This document shows, piece after piece, positions 24,578 to 36,289 of a DNA stretch of 64,000 nucleotides (position 1 is its first letter; each line of letters begins with the position of its first letter). Made by a program: the position numbers and the translations under genes. Source of the DNA: Rotaria macrura (Eukaryota > Rotifera > Eurotatoria > Philodinida > Philodinidae); NCBI GenBank assembly GCA_900239685.1, contig OENT01000055.1, forward strand, positions 124,001 to 188,000, written 5' to 3'. The notes under the pieces were generated by a model. It saw nothing but the letters and a program-made list of their open reading frames with translations, did not search any database and was not told the origin of the DNA.

Positions 24578-27500
24578 TTAATCAGGTTCTGAAAGTGACA
24601 ATAAATTCGATTGGATAATGTAATTTTTCTCATTATTTATGTTCGTTGGTAATAATTTCTTCATATTAATAGATCCGACATTTTTATTAACATGTGCTGT
24701 TGTCACATCCATAATCGTATCATTTGTTGGAACTGTTGTCGATGGACGCGGTTCAAATTTAAATTTATTATTGAAGTAAAGTGTTATAGATGGACATTTG
24801 CCAAGAACAATCTCACACAGATCACGTCGAAGACCAAACCACCCTTAAAAACAGTACATACATAAAAAACCTTATTTTAGTTTTCGATTTTCTTTGAGTT
24901 TAAATTACATGGATTGCTGTCAGTTGCACCAAATGAAAAAGTGAGCCATGCTATTAGAGAAATCCACAATGGAATAGCTATCACAGTGAAGGACAGTTTT
25001 TGAGTTTGATCATAGTCTTCATGATCGAGTCGTTCGACAAGTAAAATCTATGTATAGAATTAATCGTAGATAAATAATGAGATTAACAATAGAAAAAAAC
25101 AACAACTAGATACACTATCTTACTTTCAGTTTATTATGAAATTAACTAGCGTAAGAATCATAAGTTCATCAATGTCAACTGACATATGCAGATACATACT
25201 CTTGTCGAATATACTATTTATTGAAGAAATATATTTCAATGCTTCACTGGAAACCAATAGTAGGACACACTAACGAGAACACGATATCTGAAAGTTGGAC
25301 GTCATTTTTCTCATTGCTTTTTGTGTGAGTATTAAAAAAACAAGTCCCATAGCTAGAACTCGAACGTAATCGAATTCGACTGATGCCTATAGGTTCAAGG
25401 CCGTCATGAACTGTTGCTCGTGAAATTTTTTAATCTATGAATAGATATTAAAGTCATTAGAAGAGTTCAACTCACATGAATATATGTTGGTATTTTTGCT
25501 TTAGTGCGTATCGAAGCTGTCATGGAGCTTTGGTTAGCCTTGCGTTATAGTAATACTCTTGAGATAATTAATATGTTCACATCTTCGATGGCTACATGAC
25601 ATGTTCTTAAGCAAAATATTAGATGAAAATGTGAAAATCAAATTTTTCACAAAATAAATATTTTAGAAGTCAAGTATGTCGGATAAAATTTAGAAAATTC
25701 TAACAACATATGAAAAAATGTGAAAACTTGTATGGTTTTCTCAATTTCATTTAATTCTTTCTTATAGTTAAAATATAGAATCGAACAACATCCGACAGTT
25801 GATGATGTTCTTTCGTAAGTTGATAGTCAATCATCTAAAACTGCATTCTATTCAGGACAACAGAAAATGATGCACGTTCACTGTCTTCTAAGTCATGAAG
25901 TATTATAAGATCAAGACTTGAAACTCAATATATGATTAAATGAGTTTCAAGTCTTCTACAGTGCAGTCGTATTCTCAATTTATTATTGCCAAGATTTTAT
26001 AATCATACGAGCATACAGTGATTTCTTCCAGAACTGATGATTTTCGAATTTCGACTTAGTATGTTCGAAATATCAATCGTTCTCAACGAAAATAGTCGGT
26101 CATGTCAATGTTTCAAATTTTATTTTTGTTCTTTTACTCTATTGTAAAACTATGGTAGAAACAGTCGGTGTACATATTTTCGAATAGAAGCAAATCAAAA
26201 TCTTGGAAAGCTTTGCAATCTAATCATTCGTCTAATGTACTATTCATATACAAAATTCTACCTGCAAACTCTAGAATCTATTTTTCACAAAAAGAAATCA
26301 CATTCGTTCGAAAGTAGCCATAGAAATGTACCTTTTCGATCGCAGTACGTCAAGCATCTAAATATTTGTTGTTTTAGCATATTGGACATCGGGCAACCTC
26401 TTTTAAATCTATGTACTTTTTAATTTAGACAAAGTTTATCGGTTGTCAGACATTTCTTATGAGACAGAAGTATATCGCATTCATGAACGTGTCATAGTCA
26501 GACATGTGCGAACCGATAGTTTTTAGTCTCGCTTCGGGCAAGTGTCTCGAATCGACGATTGTCATTTCTGTATATTTGTATCTTGGGTGCATCTAATCTA
26601 TATCGATGGTCATTTAAAAATCGTTGAAAATTTAACCGAGATCCCAGCTTCGGACTTAATTACGATTCAAAATCTCACATGCTCTTCTGACAGCTTGTTG
26701 ATGTTCTCAATTTTTCATGTCATCATACAGATTTGTAAAGTAAGCAATCTAAATTCTTTTGCTTTGAAAGTTGACAAAAAAATAAAATTACCGCAAAAAT
26801 GGTAAATGGAATGAACATAGTTGCATAGATGAGGGCTTCTGTTACAGTACTCGATTCACGTTGATTAGGCACTAGACGGCGAGAACAACGATGCACAATA
26901 GCAAGAATCAATTTCGAAAGAACAAATAATAAAGCAATGCATAAAGAAATCCATACTGGAATAAAGACAATCTATAGGCAACAGAAAATATAAATTCAAT
27001 AGACTAAACTTATTGAGAGAAAACAAAACGATTCAAGAATACATACAACATAGCGCCATGTTATTGAAGAATCTAAACGAAGTGGAAAAAATAAAAAGAA
27101 AAGTCCATTAGATGAGATAAAGGCTTGAATCTAAATTTAAACACAAGTTAAATAATAATAAACTCGTTATCAGATTTAAATCATAACATACCAGAAAATT
27201 TCTTTGTACTTTCAACGACCACAAGCATGATACAAATGTTAGAAACGTACATAAATATAATGGAATACAACATACAATCCAGCGAGTTACTACATGATTT
27301 TCTAATTTTTCACACGTCAATATTTCGAATATCAATATAAATAAATGAAGAAAAAAATAAATAATCAATGCTCGACAATCATTGTCCGGTGCCCGAATAA
27401 TCCTGTTCACGGAAAGATATTTGATTCATGAATTTTGTAATATTGTTTTTTCCCTTAAATTTTACCTATTTCTTTCACCATTTTTACACCAGAAGAACAC

Positions 27501-27746
27501 ACCCGTACAGGCGCCAAACACCACAAGCATTTTCCATATGAATAATGGTAAGAAAATAAGCCAATAACTAATTTGAATGCATCCATCAAGTTGTAAGGCA
27601 AATAAAACAGAGAAAATCAATAAACAAAAAGTAATGACAAAACGTCTAAATTTCCAAGAAAAGGAAGAATTTTATTTTCATCGTGAAAGAAAAATGGATT
27701 GTGCTTACGCTGGATTACAAGACTCTATATACCGCGAGGTGTCCAT
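24578..27746 (-). CDS. TMEM185-family multi-pass membrane protein, copy B
   Basis: Seven exons in phase: 27746-27709, 27645-27466, 27402-27192, 27130-27047, 26971-26792, 25047-24909, 24843-24578 (365 aa). It follows human TMEM185A (350 aa) throughout: ESCNPARFVITFCLLIFSV, LDGCIQISYWLIFLPLFIWK, FEILTCEKLE, IQAFISSNGLF, VFIPVWISL, AIPLWISLIAWLTFSFG, then WWFGLRRDLCEIVLG, and it ends in SEPD where human ends in EMPD. It is a multi-pass membrane protein of unknown function. Exon 1 is only 38 nt. Intron 5 is 1.74 kb. The start chosen (27746) is the third ATG after a possible splice acceptor; two earlier ATGs open tiny frames. It lies tandem to a second family member at 31100-32503 with the same intron phases. 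Confidence 0.9.
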
Positions 27747-27823
27747 CCATTATAGATTCATCTAAAATAAAAATAAAGTTGTACACGTTTTATTTCTAAT
27801 GAACAATGAATACAGATATATAT

Positions 27824-27987
27824 GTCGTAGGCCAATAGTAGATTCGTCTAGGCGAAATTAAAATTTTAGATTGGACTAGTCCATTCTAAAATTTAAGATT
27901 GGCCTAGAAAAAAGTTAGGCCAAACTAAAATTTTAATTTCGCCTAGGTGAATCTAGAATTGGCCTGAACTTTAGATTGGCCTACGAC
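27824..27987. mobile_element. Palindromic MITE, 164 bp
   Basis: Terminal inverted repeats begin GTCGTAGGCCAAT at the left and end ATTGGCCTACGAC at the right. Internal arms also pair: TAGATTCGTCTAGGCGAAAT against ATTTCGCCTAGGTGAATCTA. The whole unit can fold into one long hairpin. It is flanked by TA repeats on both sides, so a TA target is possible but cannot be separated from the microsatellite. It sits 77 bp upstream of the TMEM185-like copy B start codon. No coding capacity; superfamily unknown. Confidence 0.75.
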
Positions 27988-28020
<33 letters not shown>

Positions 28021-28038
28021 AATATTTGTTTATTTTTT

Positions 28039-28281
28039 TTAATCAGGTTCATGCAATTTTAATATATTTGATCTAGGTAATACTACTGTTGTTAGTAGTT
28101 CATTTTCAGCATTATCATTAATTTTCCTTTGATCATACAATAAGGATGAATTTTTACGAAAGAGAAATCGTCGAGAATGTCTTTGATGACGACGAGATGG
28201 ATCGATATTGTTATTCGATTGTACATTAGATATTACTGTCGAGTTTACTTGTATTGAATCAACGTTATGCAACGGGAGCAT
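28039..28281 (-). pseudogene. Orphan TMEM185-type last exon
   Basis: An 80-codon frame whose end (RRFLFRKNSS, then TTVVLPRSNILKLHEPD) resembles the TMEM185 C-terminus (FRKK, then VLPPPKLNIEMPD in human). The codon before its first ATG is a stop, so any splice acceptor must lie inside the frame; weak AG candidates exist (for example after CGACAG). Two readings are possible. It may be an alternative distal last exon of the TMEM185-like gene at 31100-32503, whose exon 7 has a good donor (TAT followed by GTAAAG, near 31128). Or it is the remnant of a third tandem copy. I cannot decide from sequence alone. Confidence 0.45.
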
Positions 28282-31099
28282 TCATGCAGGATGTCCAAAT
28301 AAAAATTGAAAGATTTGAAGGGTCTCTTTCTCCTCTTGTACTAACGACATAATAAATCAGGTCAGTTCTAATAGATTGACCGATCATAAATATGAGGCAT
28401 CTTCAAATCTCTTCGAGTAGCATCGAGTCTTGCTATAATAATGAAAACGAGCGTCATTGTATTTGACTTAAGTTGTCAGTGGACATAGATCTACAGACTG
28501 AAAATTATAAGTGTAGCATGATATTATTAGCAGCAAAAATGTGAATTAAGCAGTCTGTATTGATTCTCAAATGTATGTTTACAGAAGAAGTGTTAGCTAT
28601 CGAGCACATGTTGATCATGATTCTAAAAAAATAAGAGTAGAATGATCATGATTTTGAATATTTGTTGTCGATGAAGAATATTATTTAACACCATGAGAAA
28701 TATATTCGATTGACGAAGCATGTTTTCACTCTAAGTAGCTTTCAGTGAAACTAAGCAAATCATAGAGATTTATGTTCATGCAGGAGTGCAACAAATCTTG
28801 AATGGATTTGGGATTTGTCATCAAATCTCGGAGATTTCGACTTGGATTTGGTTTCTGGATTTGGGATATGGTTAGAACTGAGTTCCTAGCTGTGGATTTC
28901 GTCTATATTTGGATCACAGAATTGTTTATATTACTTTTTCCAGCATAGATTTGGGATTCGGGATTGATGATACGTTTGGGATTTGGGATTTGTTTCCGAT
29001 CAAACATCAGTCAAATTTTGTAGTCGTGCTACATTGAAACCAAAACTCAATTCCAAACCCAAATCCTAACATAAATGATACAGACCAAATCCCAAATCCA
29101 AATCTAAGACACAGATCCAAACCCAAATCTGTACCAAATCTAAACAGTTTTATATGAACCTTTAAGAATTGATAGTCTTCTCTCCCTTCTGAGACTTTAT
29201 ATTGAAAATTCTCATCAGATTTGGATAATTTAAGACCAAACCCAAATCCAAATCTCATTCGAGAACAAATCCAAATCTATTTGCACCAAATCCCAAGGCC
29301 TTGGATTTGTTGCACCCCTATGTTTGTGGTCGACTAAAATCGAAACTTACGACCAATTTATTTTTTTGTTCGATCTATTTCATAGGAGTTCGGGGGAATA
29401 TCTAATCAAGTACTTTTACCCATGGAAAGATCCAAGAATTGTTATAAAATGCAGCCGAAGTCATTGTTTCTTTCTTGAAGTATTGGATTCTGAAAAAATA
29501 GTAGTGGATTGCTGACTAATCTCAAAAACTTAGTTTACACAAATACTCAATATCTCAAGAGAAAAGTGTCGGCTGTGATTTGCTGGCTATTCTAAAGATT
29601 GTTGGATCTATGCATGATCAACGTCTTGTAATTTGATTTTCCACCAAACACCTATGAAATAGATGAGTCAATCAGTAAATCAATCATACCTCTTGATTTT
29701 AGCAAAATCATTGACATGAATCTCTTTACAGTTACCTTAGTCTTCCTGAAAAAAGACGAAATCAAACGTATGGAATCACTCGAGAAAATTTCTTCGTAAG
29801 ATTCGAGTCATGGATTTGAAGCTTTAGAGATTAGTTGAAGATCTCGAGCTCAAATGTTTACTATTATTGCTCAGTGAACTTTCCAACAGAGAACGATAGC
29901 GTCCGAAAACTTCAGACCGAATTTCTAAAAACATTTCTTTGCATGTAACCTACTGATTCTGATCAGATTGTTGTCTCCGACTTTTCATATGAGATACTTT
30001 GATTTATTTCACAATAAAAAGTTAAGAGTCAATCAAATTTTCTACTCTGACGAGCAGATACATGTCATCATTAAACTTTATGTTAATAGAGTCGAGCAGG
30101 AATACATTTCTAGCAACAATGTTTCTTCGCAGATGTAACTTTATGATTAGTGATCTTCTTTTGATTGAGAATCGGTGGTTAGAATTGGAATTGAAAATGA
30201 TTTCGCCTCTATGCTTCATTCTTTGCATGATTATGAAGAATGATCGAACATCATAATACGAGTAGTTACTATTCGAAAAGCATTCAACTAACAAGCAAAA
30301 CTCAGTTGACCAAATGATGTATTTGATAATATTACTTGTCACCTTTCGTTCTGTTTTTGCATAATGAAGAATAATATACCGTGAAACGAAGTCATCGGAG
30401 GAAAAAACTTTTAGAAAAGAATAGCACCGAAAATAAACGTCTTACGTGATCACTATCACTTCTCCAAATTAAGATGGTAGTCATTTGACGCGAACACGTG
30501 GCAGTGTACACTTTTAAATAACTTTATAAGCTATGTTAAGACATTTCGTATTCCAAAACGCTGTTCAAAATCATGTGACAATGACAATTTTGTACAAAGT
30601 TCTAAAACAACATAGGGAAAGAATCTAAACAAATGTCTGAATATCCTGATATGTTTAACCGTTCTCTTTGAACCGTCTTTTCCCATAATATGACATGGGT
30701 CGCTCGATAACATAATCTTTATGGCGGTTTCCATTAAATAACATATACGAATATAGTTATTTATTGCATTGATAGTAAAAATTTTCATACTAGTAATTAA
30801 TATTTTCTTTTCGGATTCAATGATATTAACCTCAGCAGTCTAGTTTATTATGAAATATTCCATAAAAATCGTTGATTAGAGCATATTACGATGAAACTAG
30901 GTCTAATCTAACTCGATATGAATTGTTTTTTGAATTAGATTGACATTCTATCTATCTAGCAAATAAAAACCTGTCACTGTCTTTGTCTAACAGAACACGG
31001 CATTGGTGTAGAGTTGCTGATTAACATTTCATGGAATGTTATTAGAAAAAACATTTATGAGTCACATTCAACGTTGTAAAAATACTCCTAGCTTCTCTT
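28282..31099. other. Spacer between TMEM185-like genes
   Basis: About 2.8 kb with no other supported exon. It contains one hAT-like MITE (28781-29320). If the orphan exon at 28039 belongs to the upstream gene, this stretch is its intron. Confidence 0.5.
28781..29320. mobile_element. hAT-like non-autonomous element, copy 1
   Basis: A 540-bp unit nearly identical over long stretches to 37007-37540. The ends are inverted: left CAGGAGTGCAACAAATC, right (reverse complement) TAGGGGTGCAACAAATCC. Flanking 8-mers TGTTCATG (28773-28780) and TGTTTGTG (29321-29328) agree at 6 of 8 positions, which suggests a decayed 8-bp target-site duplication, the hAT size. The left half is rich in GATTTGGG and the right half in CCCAAATC, so it can fold back on itself. 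It encodes no transposase. Confidence 0.78.
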
Positions 31100-32503
31100 T
31101 CACATTTCTTTTTCTTGGACGTTCTTTACATATGGCACCGAGGAGCCTGTAGGAGAATTCGATGAAGCAAAATTGTACTCAATATTGGCATAAGTTTCAA
31201 ATATCGGACATAAATGTAAAATCCATTCGCAAGTATCTTGTCGTAAGCCGAACCACCCTTCAGAACAAAATATATGATTATTTCTTCTTTAAGATACGTC
31301 GAAGAAAGAAAATATTTTTCTTACAATTATTGGCTGGTACACGACTACCAAATGACATATAGATGAGTATTATTAACGCAATATACAAAGGTAGACAAAC
31401 AACAATGAATGAAAGATCGAAAGAATGTTCTAAGTAGAAGACTAAAAGTATCTAAACAGAAAATCAAAACAAAAATTATTTTTCTTCAAAATACTGAAAA
31501 ATAAAAAGCGTATCTATCTATTACTTGAAAAAGAAGTAAAAATAAAAGTACGTAAATATGCCCAACTATTGGACTTGCTAATATATGACAATAATGTCGA
31601 TTTAATCTTTGTTGCCCATTTGAAATATAATTCGTATCATTTCGGTGATAATGTACAAATGTCCAAATCAGACGACCAACACAAAAAATAATCGATGTAC
31701 CCATCACAATCCATAAAGGGATAAATACTGCCTATAAATGAAAATAAAAACGTGTTTAACCGTATGATTCCAATTATGTACAGACCGCATAATTCCATGT
31801 AATAATACTATTATCTAGTTTAAGCGCAAAAAATATAAATTGCAGTATATTAACGACAAATAATGCTTGAATCTGTAAATAACAGGCAGAACAATTATAT
31901 AGATGTCAGAGTTAATCCAATATGATTCATTACCTCCCAAGATCGACCGTGACGTAGTAGCCAAACATAAGTAAATACGGATATAATTGAGAGAATAATT
32001 AATGGCAAAAAACAAATAATCCAAGTTAAACGATATTCCAAATCATGGGCATGTTCGAGATTATAACATACTAAGATTTCAAAGAAAAGTAAAAGAATCG
32101 TTTCAATTAGATTAAAAAATAATGCTCGACATTGTATCGGTGAGTTACGTTCTCGACTAAAATTTATGAACAATCCGAGGTGAAAAATAATTAGAGAACA
32201 TTTTCAATTTAAATAGATTTACTTTCTCGATCGAACACAACAATAAGTGAAAATGCCAATAATTGCTCCGACGATCGCCACACTTTTCCAAATAAATAGT
32301 GGTAAAAACACCAGCCAATATGGCCAATAAATAAATAACTGTTCACGAAAAGCATAAAGTATGCTGAATATAAGTAAACAAAATGAAACGAGAAATTGGC
32401 TAAAATAAAAAGAAAGAAAAACATATTTAGAAAAGAGCAAAGCCGAGGATAAATATAATGTTTACCATGCATTGAATTCTTGCCAAACTGAAACTCTGTT
32501 CAT
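31100..32503 (-). CDS. TMEM185-family multi-pass membrane protein, copy A
   Basis: Seven exons in phase: 32503-32466, 32399-32223, 32156-31934, 31872-31786, 31731-31525, 31451-31325, 31257-31100 (338 aa). Matches to TMEM185: MNRVSVWQEFNA, WPYWLVFLPLFIWKSVAIVG, FFEILVCYNLEHAHD, YVWLLRHGRSWE, VNILQFIFFALKLD (human VNILQFIFIALRLD), AVFIPLWIVMG, then WWFGLRQDTCEWIL and YANIEYNF (human YGNISYDL). All introns are short. Intron phases (2,2,0,0,0,1) and the 38-nt first exon match copy B, so the two arose by tandem duplication, now well diverged. The frame can end at the TGA at 31100, or a donor near 31128 could splice to the distant exon at 28039. Function of the family is not established. Confidence 0.88.
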
Positions 32504-34771
32504 CGAATCATTTGATATTAAAAACAATTATTTATTAAAGACTACAAGATGATTACAAAAATAGTTCATCTAGAAAAGCAACGGGCCCATGAAGATAGAA
32601 GATAATCAGTAATATTATTACAATTCTATTTTTTCTTCCTTCTTCTGCTATGCCTCTTGTTGTACTTACTAAACTGACTTAATCAGTCATATGTTTTTTC
32701 TCTTACCAATAGAGACATTTTTTCCGACTAGATGGCGCTATGAATGCCATATATAATAAATATATAAGAACAGATTTAGATAAATAACGTTAGGCGAATA
32801 AAAACTTTTGTTACCACTTCGATCTTTTCGATGGATTAGTAATGTATAGATAAAAGTAGATAAACATGTTACCAATGTAATTGTTCAGATTTCATTCGAG
32901 AATCTTTGGAACGCATCCGATGTATCCACAGGTGGACAACTCAAGATTAGGGTCTGAGATTCGTTAAGGAGACAATCGATTACCAATCAAAATTTAAAAA
33001 CAACATACTAGTTTTTATTTCAACTCTGTTTCATTTCTTTTTGCACATGCAGTATTTGATCATATCTGAGTTGTTCGACTATGAACATCAACATTCGTCT
33101 AAGAACTATTTAAATTAAAATTCATGAGAGAAATTTTCGCATTATGATTAATTTCAAAATTATATATCTGCCATAAATTATAGACATGAAAAACAACTTT
33201 TACTTGTCAAATAGTTTGAAATCATAAAAAGCATTGATAAATAAGACTATGTATATAGACATTGGAAACTTGTCATTTGATATAATTAGAAACAGTCATT
33301 CAAATCCTTTTGATTTGAACATGTAGTGTTCAAGATTTTTGACACATGATCTGTATACATTATCAGTCATCTAATCAGTGAGATGCACAGTGAAACATTT
33401 TACAGTTCATAACACTCTCATCATTAGATTGTTATAAACTTGTGTGAACTACTGTCATGATTATGATCATAAATCAACATGCACACATGTTAGCTGTCTT
33501 CTTAGATCGGGATCATTTATTACAGGCATGTGGGGGGAAATGAATGAGAAAATTCGATGACTATGAACTTTTGAACGAGGCATACTCCAATGGTTGATTC
33601 TTTTGTTTATGGTTTGAAGCACTATTCCAAATATGAAAAATGAAACGTCTCAATATCAATTGAACAATCTATAATGTAAATCAACTTTTGAATATAAATT
33701 AAAAATTTGACAAAATGGACTCCTTAGGAAAGAATCAATTGGTACAACGGTCTGTCATATGAAAGTGGGAAAAGCAACACAACTATGACTAATGTTGGAG
33801 GAGTCATATTAATTGATATTTATTTCAGTTTGGAAATTGATCTCGAATGTTTACAATCTTAGAATTTCATGTCGTGATTTATGTTGCTGACAACAGAGAA
33901 GCAATGCTGAAGTATCTTGCGTATCGGTGTTAATCTCTCTCTTGTGAATATAACAGAATATTTGGACGCAGAATGAAAACGATAAATTGCTAGTGGTATT
34001 TTTCAAGATCGCCTAATCCTAATGTGAAATTAAATGCTGTTAAAACACGTGTACATTGAAGTTCAGACAACAAGTCGTAATAGACATCACATCGGGACTA
34101 TTCTTTATAGTCTGATAATGTACGGACGTTTGTTTCCATAATGAATAGCGTTATCGAAAACGTAAACTTCGTTTTAAGGGATATGTCGAACTTATTGCTT
34201 CTGTTAAAACACCATATCAAGATCCTTACTAATACGTTCATTATTGTGTGTGACAGCGGAATTACACACCATTCCTAGTTTGAACGGAAAGATATATGTA
34301 GTTGTTTTGACCTATTCAATACAAATGAATGGTTCAATATAAATTTCTTTTACTGTATAGCTAGTCATAAAAAGAGAGAGAAAGATTCGGCGAAACGAGT
34401 CAAAGAAGGTAAAATATTCATATTTCTAATTCTGCATTAGGATCGTGGTTTCTAGTGTAATCTACAACATGTTTTTGAAAATAGGACATTGAATAAAATC
34501 GATCCAAACTAAGTATTTCTAGTAACGTCGAGAAAAATGTTTACCGATGAAATTTTAACTGAAACATTACTCTCGGTTAGTTTATAACTGTAGTATTTAT
34601 TCAGTCTGTGGGAATGTTTCGCTGTGATACATTCAATAGTATTATCTTATAAAATGCCAGTTAATATCAATCTTCTACATTGAATAAATACAAGATAGTT
34701 CTTTTTGTTTTTGTTATCTGTGTTATTTATTATTTTGAATAACAATGAAAAGTATAATGAGACAAAAGAGT
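32504..34771. other. Non-coding stretch
   Basis: About 2.3 kb upstream of TMEM185-like copy A and downstream of the TMEM177-like gene. I see no exon, RNA gene or repeat that I can support. Confidence 0.5.
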
Positions 34772-36227
34772 CTATTTTAATGACAGAGACTTCTCCATTG
34801 GCTTTATTTCAACGACTGGTTTAAATATTGTTTTTTGTGCTTCAGTTTCTGACACATTTACCAATGCGTCCAATTTAGCTCTTAATCGTTTAAGTCTATA
34901 GCCAATCAAAGGACTCCAATGATATAAATAAAATGATAATCCCCCACTATTTGGTATTCTAACAAGTGTTTTTCTTCGTTCACCATCTGGATCAAACAGA
35001 TCTTTACCGTTGGGTAATAATTCGCGTAGAATACGATTTCTTTCCAGTTGTTTTTCAAAGTATTCAATGCCGCCTTCGTGCAGATCTAAACCATACGATA
35101 CTGTTGTTGAATCTCTTATTCGACTAACTTGCATACTAAGAAGACGACCAAGAAATGGTGACAAATAAAAGCATAGAATACCATTCAAAAGAAGGAAATG
35201 AAAAAAAAGGAAACGTTTAAAACGTGTCTGAAATTGGAAACGAAGACGTGTATAAATGGTAAATGGAAGAAAAAATGAACCACCAACACAAAACCATGCT
35301 AACATGTGCCATGAACCTAATGCTGTTTCGAATTGATCAGCAATTATATACTTTTTTGCTTCATCCGAGAGAGAAAATGTTTCAATTAGTTTTTGAACTA
35401 GTAGTGTTTCACCTAAATGGCAAATATGAATTTAAAAAATTATTTTGACGACATATAAACACCTACGTGTGATGGGTTCGATGGGTGTAGGTGATAACGA
35501 TGAGGATGGTGGCGGTAGTGGTGATGATGGGGGCGATGGGGGCGTACTACTAAACCATCGACTAAACCAAGATTTTGATTCATTATTCGCTATTGGAACA
35601 GTATCTAATGGCTCTAATTTTGGTTCTTCGGCTTTCGTACGTTGAAATTTTAATTTACTCAAATCAATACGTGATAAATCAAGATTCGAAAAATCGATTT
35701 CTTGACCAGAAATGTTTAGTTTTGTCTTTTTTAAATCATCAATTGATGATATATTAGCCCATTGTGGAACCATAAGATAAACGATAGACTTAAATAGTGG
35801 TGTAAAATGACCGTTGAAATCAAAGTCCAGTCCAGTGTGAACGAATAAACGGATATCAAATGAAGGTGCACGACGTAATTGTTCTGGTAATCGCATTCGA
35901 TAGGCAATCTAATCAAGAAATAGTAAGAATTATGTACAATACACAGTCAACGGCTCTATTATTTACTTCAGTTGCTAATCGATTATACGATGAATCAACT
36001 TTAATAAGCTCTCCATTCTCATTTGTTGGCCTTAGAAATCTATATTTTACTGTTTGTTCTGGTCGAGCCATGGTATAAATATACGGACCAAGAATAACAC
36101 CTTGGTTAAAGGAGAAAAAAATATATGTATAAGTACTATGAAGCCTCGTGAAAATATTCTGCATACCTGAACATGCTATGGCACGGAGTATTTTGCCAAG
36201 TTGAGCCGAATTAGTTTGACTAGTCAT
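34772..36227 (-). CDS. TMEM177: TMEM177-like mitochondrial membrane protein
   Basis: Four exons in phase: 36227-36167, 36100-35967, 35908-35467, 35412-34772 (425 aa; human TMEM177 is 311). The best match is the C-terminal half: LSDEAKKYIIADQFETALGS (human LSREAQKFALAREVVYLESS), then two hydrophobic segments near 232-255 and 265-288, then GGIEYFEKQLERNRILRELL and a G-KDLFDPDGE stretch (human GGVEFYEKLLSGNLALRSLL, GEKLYTPSGN). TMEM177 is known to bind COX20 and stabilise newly made COX2 in the inner mitochondrial membrane. A Ser/Pro-rich insert at about 185-206 and an Asp/Leu repeat before it explain the extra length. The N-terminal part is not obviously conserved. The start ATG directly follows a splice-acceptor-like TTCTAG and lies 62 bp from the CDK10 stop. 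Confidence 0.7.
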
Positions 36228-36289
36228 CTAGAATGCATGCAATTTTTACAAAAACAAATTCGAGAAAATAGAGTTCTTCTTTTCTCTCA
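36228..36289 (-). promoter_or_regulatory. Intercistronic gap with candidate trans-splice acceptor
   Basis: Only 62 bp separate the CDK10 stop from the TMEM177-like ATG on the same strand. A T-rich stretch leads into CATTCTAG directly abutting the ATG. No AATAAA is present. This is the expected form of a spliced-leader acceptor inside an operon, though an ordinary 5'-UTR intron acceptor cannot be excluded. Confidence 0.55.

Noticed and set aside
29007-29258. Phe/Gly-rich 83-codon frame on the minus strand
   Set aside because: It is a translation of the GATTTGGG repeat units inside the hAT-like MITE, so not a gene.
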